DNA from: Pogonophryne albipinna
Lineage: Eukaryota > Chordata > Actinopteri > Perciformes > Artedidraconidae
DNA length: 64,000 nt
NCBI GenBank assembly: GCA_028583405.1
Contig: CM053258.1
Location: 3,409,988-3,473,987, forward strand
Reading direction: 5' to 3'
In this document: piece by piece, positions 48,351-58,086 of the stretch
Layout of the letters: the number at the start of each line of letters is the position of its first letter
How positions within the stretch are numbered: the first letter of the stretch is position 1
The notes under the pieces: model-generated
What the model saw: the letters and a program-made list of their open reading frames with translations, nothing else
Database searches by the model: none
What the model was told of the DNA's origin: nothing
Made by a program: the position numbers and the translations under genes

Positions 48351-49313
48351 CTAGAACAGGAGGAGGAAACGTGTCAAACTGAAAGTAAACCAGGCCTTTG
48401 GAAAACACCCAGAGGCACAGCATTTAACTTCACTATTTGTAGCTCATCTAAATCTATTTTACTTGTAACTTCTCCTGCACTACTTACACTTTCAACATTC
48501 TTTTAAACAGTTGTATTTATACTCTATTTCTTGCACTATTTTTATAGTTTTTTCTACAGTTTTATGTATTTATGTTGCATCGTTGTAGGAGCCAGGGATA
48601 CTATTGTCATTGCCATATCTAAACTGTGACTGTGCATATGACAATAAAGCCTTTCAACTATCCTATGTAATGTAAATACCATCCTATGTACTTTGCACAC
48701 ATTTAATGTACATACTATCCTATTTACTTAGCTCAAATGTTATATGTATATTATCCTATGTACTTTGCACATCTTAAATGTATATCCTATCATATGCATT
48801 TAAGTTTCTGCTACTGTAGTATACGTCTATATTCCTGTGCCAAGTTATTTGTGATGTATGTATTTTCCACTGTAGATATCATGTATATGTTTGCTGTTTA
48901 TGTTCATACTTTATTCCACCTTTTTAAATATGTGTATGCTTGAACACATTGCTGCAGTAACAAACGAATTTCCCAATTATCAATAAAGGGATAAACACAG
49001 TATATATCAACAGTAGCTAGCTTAATGCTAACTAGAATACCATAACGGCAGGTGTAAACACGTGTAGCTAACTTAACGTCACAAACCGAATATAAGCCAG
49101 TGTCTGTTCTTATTTAATAGCGAAATAACGGCATTTGGCAGGTTATATAAAGAGTTATTTAGCTGATAGTTTGAGCTTGTTCTTGTTTACAGTCGCTGTC
49201 ATCTGACACCCGAACAGATGCTAAGCTAAGCTAACAGATACATATATATCTAGTTTATGATAACAGCGTGCTTTAATCTCCTTTTCTGTCTTCTTTCTGA
49301 GTTTCAAACTCAC
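48351..49313. other. btbd9 5' UTR intron with LINE-like sequence
   Basis: Inferred intron from donor GTGAGT at 49313 to acceptor CTAG at 48351. It holds a plus-oriented LINE-like 3' end (about 48560-49000, ending CGAATTTCCCAATTATCAAT and AAAGGG) with irregular repeats of TATCCTATGTACTTTGCACA at 48655-48790. Confidence 0.55.
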
Positions 49314-49500
49314 CGAGCTGCACACGGTCACTCCTGTGTTGAAGTTTAGAGGATTTAAACGAGGATGTTTGTCCAAAATATGAGAAAATTCAGCACCAAA
49401 TTCACAATCCTTCCAACATCACACCAACCGGAAACCACTTCTGGGTCAACAATCAAGCACTTCCGGTTCGCGAGACAGTTTTCAAAATAACGGTCCCTTA
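49314..49500 (-). promoter_or_regulatory. btbd9: btbd9 5' UTR exon and core promoter
   Basis: On the minus strand a first non-coding exon ends CAGCTCG with donor GTGAGTTTG at 49313. Upstream at about 49457-49480 is TCTCGCGAACCGGAAGTGC, combining a CCGGAAGT ETS/GABP site with a TCTCGCGA element, both typical of TATA-less housekeeping promoters. The start site itself is inferred. Confidence 0.6.
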
Positions 49501-49850
49501 GAATAGATAAGCAAGGCGGGTTTATTTATAGCGCCTTTCAACACAAGGCAATTCAAAGTGCTTTACAAAGATTAAAAACCGTAAGAGCCCTCAGAAGATA
49601 AGATAATGAATCTTTATTAACTGGTTTATCTCAAAGCTGTAACTGGTAGCCTACTCGATGTGTATTTTGTCAAATGTAATTTGTACAGTTGTATCTTTAA
49701 TATTCTGTTATGCATGTTTCTTTATTAATATTAAGCTATCTTTGGCTCTTTACTTGCTGTAACAAATGTACATTTTGATCTGATTCTGACGAATTAGGCT
49801 CACCATAAATCAGATTTAAACATTAAATCCGTGTGCCAAAGCCTAATTAT
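49501..49850. other. Spacer with retroelement fragments upstream of btbd9
   Basis: 49515-49580 carries TTTATTTATAGCGCCTTTCA and CAAAGTGCTTTACAAAG, a common fish retroelement motif; 49595-49790 resembles a LINE 3' end. No exon. Confidence 0.5.
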
Positions 49851-50425
49851 ATTTTTGATTTCAAACCTTTATTTAACCAGGAGAATCCCATTGAGATCAT
49901 CAATCTCTTTTTCAAGGGAGACCTGCAGCAAGTAGGTTACACATGAAAACAGAAAACAAAAAAAGACATCATAGCCTACAACATATTTACAGGACTACAT
50001 TTACATACCTATCGACAATGACATGAAATTGCAATGGAAAAAAAATGAAATATCATCTATCCGAGCTTTAAAAACATGCAGTGGAACCAAATTGCTCAGT
50101 TTCAATTATTTTTGGAGACTGTCAAGCAAGAGGAGCTGTGCACATAAAAGCTTTCATACCTAAGTCAGTCCTTGCACTTGGCACATGTAACAAAACCACA
50201 TCATGTGATCTCAGGCAATAGCTGCCTGCAACTCTCTGTGTGATCAGAGAGCAGATATAAGATGGTAGTTTACCCAACATTGCTTTGTAGATGAACATGT
50301 ACCAATGACTGAGCCTCCGTACAGTTAGTGAAGGCAAACCTGCCCTGGTGTACAGGGTACAGTGATGAGTAAGTGCTTTACAATGAATAACAAATCTCAG
50401 TGCACTGTGATAGGCGGCATCTAAC

Positions 50426-51220
50426 CAGTGGCGTAACAAGGTTGTGATTGGCCCCGGTGCAAATATTGTTTTGGGGCCCCAAAACAATATCTGTTGTTTG
50501 TCTCTGGGGAATGGGCCGGAAGGCCTACATGGACCGGTTGCTATAATATAGCTTTTGATCTTGGCGTCGGGGGTCTCAATAGCGCCATAGAGTCCCCTAT
50601 CGGTTGAGGCCCTTGGGGGAACTGTTGGACCACAGCCAAATCCAGCCTCTCTTCCTGGCTGGCTGGAGAAGAAGGTTGCACAGCCACGGCCACGGATACA
50701 GCTTCATTTGTGGAGCTAGATGACAATGATGGTGGTGAGGCAGGTGAGCTATCGATAGCCTCCGGCTGCCGCTGCACATCAACATTGCTAACGTTTGCGC
50801 TCGATTTCGGGGACGATGTATGACAAAAAAAACGGTCTAATTTTGTCAGTTTAGCTGTTACATCTCCTTGTTCTCTCTTGTCCTTTCTCTTTTGAGCGCT
50901 GCTCTTGTGCTTTGGTTTGATGTACATTATAAATGCAAGCTATTCAATTTTTTATAATGCTACCGAACTTGAAGCTGCTAGCTACAGCACAGTTCAGGTT
51001 GATTAAACGATTCGCTCGTCACGCAAGGTATCACATGACATGAAAGGGAGCAAGGTAATTGGACAGACAAATTACTAATTAATTTAGTTGGTTACTTTAC
51101 TTTGAAGACTGTGTGAACCAGTCAATGCCAACAATAAATAATATATATATTTATTTTTTTGCATGGGCTCCTGGCTGGCTCTGCGTTGCACCGGCTGCAC
51201 CGGCGATAGTTACGCCACTA
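50426..51220 (-). mobile_element. hAT element with N-terminal transposase fragment
   Basis: Inverted ends CAGTGGCGTAAC and GTTACGCCACTA, with an exact 8-bp target duplication CATCTAAC at 50418-50425 and 51221-51228. It interrupts a LINE. The minus-strand ORF at 50541-50927 belongs to it. Confidence 0.95.
50541..50927 (-). CDS. N-terminal fragment of a hAT transposase
   Basis: 128 codons starting MYIKPKHKSSAQKRKDKREQ, followed by a KLDRFF motif, then a low-complexity Ser/Pro/Val linker. A basic KRK head followed by a '-FF' motif is the usual N-terminus of TTF/ZMYM-type hAT transposases. No zinc finger or DDE catalytic region remains, so it cannot transpose; it is probably non-functional. Confidence 0.55.
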   Translation of the reverse strand: MYIKPKHKSSAQKRKDKREQGDVTAKLTKLDRFFCHTSSPKSSANVSNVDVQRQPEAIDSSPASPPSLSSSSTNEAVSVAVAVQPSSPASQEERLDLAVVQQFPQGPQPIGDSMALLRPPTPRSKAIL

Positions 51221-51345
51221 CATCTAACTTGATCAGGTAATGGCCAGGTGCATTCATATAGATCAGATCACCATAGTCCAGCACAGGTAAAAAGGTCACA
51301 GAGACTAGCCTTTTCCTGGCCTCACGTGAGATATATGACGATATA

Positions 51346-51960
51346 TCCTGATGAGAGTGCGGAAGTACGAACACATCACACCCATCCTCAAATCACTGCA
51401 CTGGCTCCCGCTCTCACTCAGGAGTGACTACAAAATCACCCTCTTCACTCATCAGTGCATATATGGAAATGCTCCCTCCTACATCAAGGAATTGCTCACC
51501 CCACAAACCTCCACGAGGAACCTACGTTCAGTAATGGCAAACCTCCTCATCCCACCAAGGACAAAACTGAAGACCATGGGAGACCGAGCCTTCTGCTCCG
51601 AGACTGTGGAATGCCCTCCCAAACCAGCTGAGGACACCACAGACTGTGAATGCCCTCCCAAACCAGCTGAGGACACCACAGACTGTGAATGCCCTCCCAA
51701 ACCAGCTGAGGACACCACAGACTGTGAATGCCCTCCCAAACCAGCTGAGGACACCACAGACTGTGGAGGCTTTCAAAAAAGGCCTAAAAACGCATCTTTT
51801 TAGAATAGCCTTTAACTAGATTTTTTAAATTGTTTTTGTTGTTTTGTTTCACCCTTTTTAATTTTTAATTTTGTAGCACTTTGAGTTTTGTTTACGCAAA
51901 TGAAAAATGCGCTTATAAATAAAATATATTATTATTTATTATTATTATAAAAACACAACA
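51346..51960 (+). pseudogene. LINE ORF2 C-terminus with 39-bp internal array
   Basis: Reads HITPILKSLHWLPLSLRSDY, then TRNLRSVMANLLIPPRTKLK and GDRAFC, a typical fish LINE ORF2 tail. At 51609-51765 a 39-bp unit (ECPPKPAEDTTDC in one frame) is repeated four times, and the protein frame is shifted there. It ends with GTAGCACTTTGAGTTTTG and AAATAAAATATATTATTATT. Confidence 0.85.
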
Positions 51961-52801
51961 ATGTTTTACGCCCACTCACTTTAAGGTTCAAGGCTTTTAT
52001 TGGTCATGCTTACATCGCTACAGTGTCGATATGACGATGGAAATCTGAGGTCACCGGCTCCTCCTCCAACAGTGCAACACAATAAAACAGAAAAAATAGT
52101 GCAAGTAAATACAAAAAGAAAAATAGTAGAAAAGTGGAATAGTGCAATAAGAGCATCTCTGCTTCTCTTTCCTTTGTGTGCTCTATCTTTAAGAGTCTCA
52201 AAACCGGTTGCTTTCTCAAAATAAACGCATTATCTACTTCTTGTGACGAGTCACTTCCTCATTGTGACTTTCTTCCTCTATTCTTACTCTCAAGAGCTTC
52301 ATTTCCTTTTCTAACTCCTACAGTACATGACATCATGGGACATTAATCAAAGTTACTTTAGGATTTCCACAGTTTGCACGCATCCAGCTGAATAACAGGT
52401 CATTAAATACTTTAATAACAATATAGGGAAAGCTAAATAAAACACACATGATCAAATTATTGAATATCAAACAATTACAGATGAAACTAAAGAACAGATT
52501 CTGCATTTCTTTGCATATAACATAATTACTAAAATAACAATATGAAAATACATACATAGCATAAGATGAGCAAATCCATCACTGAGCACAAAACTATTAC
52601 AGGAAGTCTTTCCGTCACATATTGAGGTCATTTATGTATAAAGCAACCGCCCAAACATGCTAAGTATAACTTCCCCTTTTTCTTACATTGCGCCACGAGT
52701 CAAACTGTACACAGAAATGAAGCTTTCTACATGAATCCATCCTGAAAATGATCATAAAACCATGAACAGAGATTGGAGAAGGTGTGATGTTGTGATTGAC
52801 G
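51961..52801. other. Spacer and 3' side of Ig gene A
   Basis: 51985-52150 resembles a minus-oriented LINE 3' end (CTTTTATTGGTCATGC ... GTGCAAGTAAATAC). The rest is A+T-rich and may include the 3' UTR of Ig gene A; I did not find a convincing poly(A) signal. Confidence 0.5.
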
Positions 52802-55389
52802 TTAGATGGTGTCGTAGAGGCTGCTGGGTTCATTGGTGGAAGCTTTCACAGTCGAATAAGTCACTTCGTCACCTTCATCTGCATCAGTCTCAATCTTAAC
52901 CTGGAAGGAAATAACACAATATAAATAACTGCAGGACTCTAGAAGACAGCAGCACGAAGAAACATCATTGATAGGCTACAGTAAAACAGACAACATGACA
53001 CACACAGTGCACAATGTAATAAAGCACAACAAAAACAATGTGTTGTGTTTCTTTACAGACAGCGTACCTCCGCTTTGTTGTGGGTATTCTTGGTGTAGCT
53101 GATGGAGGCGTAACAAACTCCTTCTTCAGGATCAGCCTACACAGAAAGGATAAGATAATAAGCACATTTTTGTTGTTGATTTGACTTCCCACTTCTGGTT
53201 TTACACTCATTCGCTCTTCCTGTGCAGTGCAGCGACACCGTCTAACTTCCCTCATTTCTCTTTATTGCACATTCTCACACCCATAAGGCCGAACGACCTG
53301 AGAGATATTTAAGACTTGTTTCAGTGAGTGAACTCACCGTGGCCGGGTTGGTCTCTGGAGAATTCACTGCAGGCTTTGAGGTCTGTCCCTGGACAACAAG
53401 CATTAAACACTTCAGTTCATTCACATCGTGGAATAATACAAACAACATCAGTTTAACATATTCAATGCATCTTTGAACGTTTCAGAGGAATCCTGTTCCT
53501 TTTCAGGTTCATGTCTCTACTTTAAAGAGTCCTCTCCTGCTGATGTTCAGGTGTATATCAGTATGTAGTGTCTCTACTTTAAAGAGTCCTCTCCTGCTGA
53601 TGTTCAGGTGTATATCAGTATGTAGTGTCTCTACTTTAAAGAGTCCTCTCCTGCTGATGTTCAGGTGTATATCAGTATGTAGTGTCTCTACTTTAAAGAG
53701 TCCTCTCCTGCTGATGTTCAGGTGTATATCAGTATGTAGTGTCTCTACTTTAAAGAGTCCTCTCCTGCTGATGTTCAGGTGTATATCAGTATGTAGTGTC
53801 TCTACTTTAAAGAGTCCTCTCCTGCTGATGTTCAGGTGTATATCAGTATGCAGTGTCTCTACTTTAAAGAGTCCTCTCCTGCTGATGTTCAGGTGTATAT
53901 CAGTATGTAGTGTCTCTACTTTAAAGAGTCCTCTCCTGCTGATGTTCAGGTGTATATCAGTATGTAGTGTCTCTACTTTAAAGAGTCCTCTCCTGCTGAT
54001 GTTCAGGTGTATATCAGTATGTAGTGTCTCTACTTTAAAGAGTCCTCTCCTGCTGATATTCAGGTGTATATCAGTATGTAGTGTCTCTACTTTAAAGAGT
54101 CCTCTCCTGCTGATGTTCAGGTGTATATCAGTATGTAGTGTCTCTACTTTAAAGAGTCCTCTCCTGCTGATGTTCAGGTGTATATCAGTATGTAGTGTCT
54201 CTACTTTAAAGAGTCCTCTCCTGCTGATATTCAGGTGTATATCAGTATGTAGTGTCTCTACTTTAAAGAGTCCTCTCCTGCTGATGTTCAGGTGTATATC
54301 AGTATGTAGTGTCTCTACATGTCTCCATGCTTTAATGTTCAAAAAGCTCTTTATTCCTCTCATACTGCCTCTGCTGCAGCACCTCTTTTCACCCTCTGTC
54401 TGAAACCAGAGGCCAGTCTGCTCTGATTGGTTAGCTGGCCGGCTCTGTTGTGATTGGTCAACTGCTTAGAGATATCCCGCCCCTTAGCCTATCACGTAAA
54501 AAGTATTTGAGCGCTGGCCAATAGTAGCGCATGTGTTGCATAGTGAGGTGAGGTGTGTGGGAAAAAAACTCCCTCTGAACGGAACACAGGGATTTTAGCC
54601 TTTGCAGACCATTTACATGCACTAAATCCTATATAACACACTACAGGAAAAGATGATTATGATGTCCTGTATTCATTTATGAGGCTGTATTGTAAGGTGC
54701 TCATGTTAAACAAGTAAATCCCAAACATCAGTTTACAGCCCTTCTTGCTTTTACTGCTAATCACTTCCTTTACCTTAGCGAATGCAACACAATGTTTAAC
54801 TTTAAATAGAAAATGATATTTGAGAACTCACAACACTGTCACTTTCCCGTGCTTCTGTCCCTGAAAACACAAACAAAAGGGGGTTGACTTTAATTTCCAC
54901 ATTCTACATTTGGTGTTATGAAATAAATGATTGTTTAAAAAAAGTGTCATATATATTTTCTCACCTTTCATTTTCCTCCATGTGATGAAAGCCACAATGG
55001 TTATTAGAAGTGCTACGAGAACCAAAGCCAGAACCAGGTACAACCACCAAACTGAAACGATAATAAATGGGAGAAATTGGACGTGAGGTGAATAGCGGAG
55101 ATACTTACATTACATGTAGATGTTAAAACATGTGTTTGTTACTTTATACCAAATCAAAGTTGCTTTTGGGACAAAAACTGCATCCAAAAAAACATAATCT
55201 GCAACTAGTTTGACAAAATATTCAAATACTAAGTCTCTCCAGAGATTTCCACTGCAGCTCAAAGAGGAGAAGTGAAGCATCAAAACAACATATGAAATAT
55301 TGGAGGTACCATATAGTAGTTTTGTTTAAGATTGCTGATACTGTCTAGTTTTTACCTGGTTTTTTTATGGTGGGACTTGATTTAACTGC

Positions 55390-55426
<37 letters not shown>

Positions 55427-56608
55427 GCTGCTTCAAAAACATACAAAATATTTGAACAAGATGAACACAACTCTTCAGAAGTAATATGTTTACCATATAT
55501 TGCGATGTAATGTTTAAACTTGATTAAATCAGATAAACACCCTTTTTATGTAATTTTTTGCGTAACTTTGAAGTGACTTCAAACAGTCTGATCACAAATG
55601 TTCTCACCTGAGGACCGAGGACTGAAGGTCTGGACGTTGTCACCATCATCTGTTACTTCACAAGTAAATAACTCAGACCTTTGTGTGGAACCATAATGAG
55701 AAGTCAGAAATGTCACAGAAGCAGAGCAGCCAGATGATGATGTCCTTATATCCTTGTCTTTATCCACATCTTGACCCTGAAGCAGCCACTTCACTGTGTG
55801 TCTACACCCTACACGTGTCGTCACAGAGCAGCGTAACGTCACCTCATCGTTGACCTGAGGCTCAGTCACTGAAGATGGAGATATGTGAGAGAAAGATAAT
55901 AATTAACTTCATCACTGTAATAATAATAATTGTAATGTTTTAGTATTTTGCTCTACAGAGAAAGTTTGGAAACATTATGATGGAAATACTCACTGGTAAC
56001 AACAGACAGAAGAACCAGAGAGTCTCGACCTTGCTGTTGATTTGCTTTGTACTGTCTGCAGCTGTATTGACCAGCATCCTCCTCTGTGACCTTCTTTATA
56101 ACCAGAGAACATTTATCCGTAAGTCTCAGTCTGTCTGAATGAGCATGGTTACCAATCTGCCCACTTTCAACCAGAATTACTGTGCTTCCTGAAACACTGA
56201 AGAACCAGGTAGTACCATTACATTCACCCTGATCATGGGTCACACTGTTACACGGCAGATTGGCTTCATCTCCAGCTCTGACAGAGAGGTAGAGGTCACG
56301 CTGTCCAATGTCAGCCCCTGAATAAACAAAAGAGAAATATAAGGAATACAGAGGAATAAAAATGTTCATTTTCACACACAACAAAAGTTTACAGATGTGT
56401 CTAAAAGTTGCCTTCCCCTCGTTGGAAGACAAACAGACCACTTCTCTGTCTTGGTTAAAATGAGGTTAGGTAATAAAGTAACATTCATGATGAATAAATT
56501 ACCTTTTTTAATGTTTCTAAATATATACATGTTGTAGGAATTCTTACCTGTAAACTGAAGCAGCAGAATGAGAAGTGAAGACATTTTAATCCGTTTGAAC
56601 TCGTCCAT
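52802..56608 (-). CDS. Ig gene A: two-Ig-domain inhibitory-type receptor with three ITIM-like motifs
   Basis: Nine minus-strand exons: 56548-56608, 55994-56317, 55608-55868, 55356-55427, 54965-55051, 54832-54860, 53338-53388, 53068-53136 and 52802-52900. All phases agree; 1053 bp, 350 aa. A signal peptide (SSLLILLLQFTG) is followed by a V-type Ig domain (about 25-125; LPC ... DAGQYSCRQY, with an extra Cys pair), a second Ig domain (LRCSV ... VKWLLQG ... FTCEVT), a stalk with 12 Thr from an ACA repeat, a transmembrane helix (about 241-265) and a tail with ITIM-like VCYASI (Y304), VTYSTV (Y333) and SLYDTI (Y347). ITIMs recruit SHP phosphatases and damp leukocyte signalling, so an inhibitory surface receptor is likely. 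It resembles uncharacterised teleost Ig-superfamily genes; I know no specific name. Upstream AGGAAGTG sites suggest PU.1/ETS control. Intron 6 holds a 57-bp minisatellite. Confidence 0.9.
53512..54318 (-). repeat. 57-bp minisatellite array 2 (about 14 copies), in Ig gene A intron 6
   Basis: The same 57-bp unit as at 1-2774, in reverse orientation (CCTGCTGATGTTCAGGTG and GTGTCTCTACTTTAAAGAG). Copies are almost identical; variants include CTGATATTC (three) and ATGCAGTG (one). Long open frames on both strands come from the repeat. Confidence 0.98.
54319..54831. other. Ig gene A intron 6, remainder
   Basis: Contains direct GATTGGTTAGCTGGCC / GATTGGTCAACTGC-like motifs near 54420-54470 and no exon. 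Confidence 0.5.
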
Positions 56609-56820
56609 CGTGTCTCTTGTATTCGTGTAAGTCTCTAGACTGGCTGCCTCTTAAAGAGAAATGTTGAATGTACTTCCTATTATCAGAAATGTGTCACTTC
56701 CTCAAAGAAGCTCCGTCTTCTTTTCTCTTCTACTTTTTTGTTAATTTGCCTCTCAGCATCGACTCAGTCAAGATGAGCGCATGTCACTTCCTGTGGGTTT
56801 ACTTTAATAACATTCATATA
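56609..56820 (-). promoter_or_regulatory. Ig gene A promoter region with AGGAAGTG (PU.1/ETS) sites
   Basis: The minus strand carries AGGAAGTG at 56785-56792 and GAGGAAGTG at 56695-56703. The same positions are kept upstream of gene B. PU.1-type sites are common in myeloid promoters; function here is inferred. Confidence 0.45.
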
Positions 56821-58086
56821 AAAAACACAACCATATAAGCACATTAGATACCAGCGGACAAATGATACCAAATACATTTTGTGAAGTAATCAGGTTAAAA
56901 GTTAATAGTAATTCACTTCCAGATTACAAATCACATCTCCTTCCTGTCCAGTGGAAACCACGTATCTCCTTATTGGTGATTCTTCTTCTTTTTAAACTCA
57001 TGAAAACTTGACTGTTTAGAGTTACAGTACATTGTTATCAAAGGACAAAGCTAACATGATGATTTTATAGAATATGATGCACTGCTGTAGATTAAATATC
57101 AAACTATCACAAAAAGGCGGGAAAACACAAAGACAGGAAGTGACGTCAGAGATGACACAAGGACAGTGTTTTTACAAAAATAAAACAGGAAATACAAAGC
57201 GCAACGTCATGATAAAGACACTGTTAGTAGGAACCACAGGACACAGTGTAGAATCAAGATTAACATTTATTATTTGCAGATTGTATCGTTGTATCAGGAA
57301 TAACAAAGATAAATTGTACTTTCTACATTAAGGCTGAAAACTCATTCAATCACATGGACATCAAAACACATGTTAACAGCTAAGCTAAATGAAAGTGGAT
57401 TAAAATAATGTTTTTATACACATAGATATTCAAATGAGCTCAAGCTGCTTTAGCTCTAATAGCAATCAGTACATCTTCAAAAAGCTCTGAGACTTTCAGC
57501 TGGAAGATAATAGAAGCTTCTCTCTGCTTCCTCTATCTCTTGTTCTGATGAAATGTTTCCAAAATAGTTTGTTAGCTGAGAAGTGATGCTTCTACTTCCT
57601 CTCATAAGTATAGTGTCAACTTCTCAAAGTGACTTTAGACTATTTTCAAAAAAACACAATTGTTGGATTTTTTTTATTTGCAGATTTTAATGTCAACAGA
57701 TATAACAAAGACAAAACGTACTTTCTACATTAAGGCTGAAAATCCATTCAATCAAATGGACATCAAAACACAAAGCAAAGCTAAATGAAAGTGAATGAAA
57801 GTAATAATTCTGCACACAGAGATGTTAAAATGAGCTCAAGCTGTCGTTCAAAAACAATCAGTACATCTTGAAATCAGCTCTGAACCTTCAGCTGGAAGAC
57901 AATATAAGGAAGGAAACAAGAGTTAAAAGCTCTTTACAGTGACATCCAGTGGTTTATTAGATCAAGACTAAAATGAAATAATATGTAATTCAGAATGATT
58001 GTATAATCTTCCACTCCTGAAGTGAAACATGATGATGGATGTAGACGTTGTTGATCAGTGGAGTCTGATGGAGGCAGAAGTGTTGC
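56821..58086. other. Spacer between Ig genes A and B (duplicated segment)
   Basis: 56876-57400 is about 90% identical to 62385-62900, upstream of gene B. An internal direct duplication (about 57255-57410 and 57675-57800, sharing ACTTTCTACATTAAGGCTGA) also occurs. The high end is probably the gene B 3' UTR. Confidence 0.75.

Larger units (their letters stand above)
49851..51340 (-). pseudogene. LINE (3' UTR plus ORF2 C-terminus) split by a hAT
   Basis: On the minus strand the ORF2 end reads LDAAYHSALRFVIHCKALTH and continues with LPSLTVRRLSHWYMFIYKAM, a typical fish LINE C-terminus. At the high-coordinate side the frame continues beyond the hAT with LDYGDLIYMNAPGHYLIK. The 3' UTR ends near 49851 with TTAAATAAAGGTTTGAAATC. 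The hAT at 50426-51220 is inserted within the LD-AAY codons. Confidence 0.85.

Noticed and set aside
53509..54403. Open frames of about 285 codons on both strands in the 57-bp array
   Set aside because: 57 is divisible by three and the unit has no stop in these frames, so open frames are automatic. They lie in an intron of gene A.
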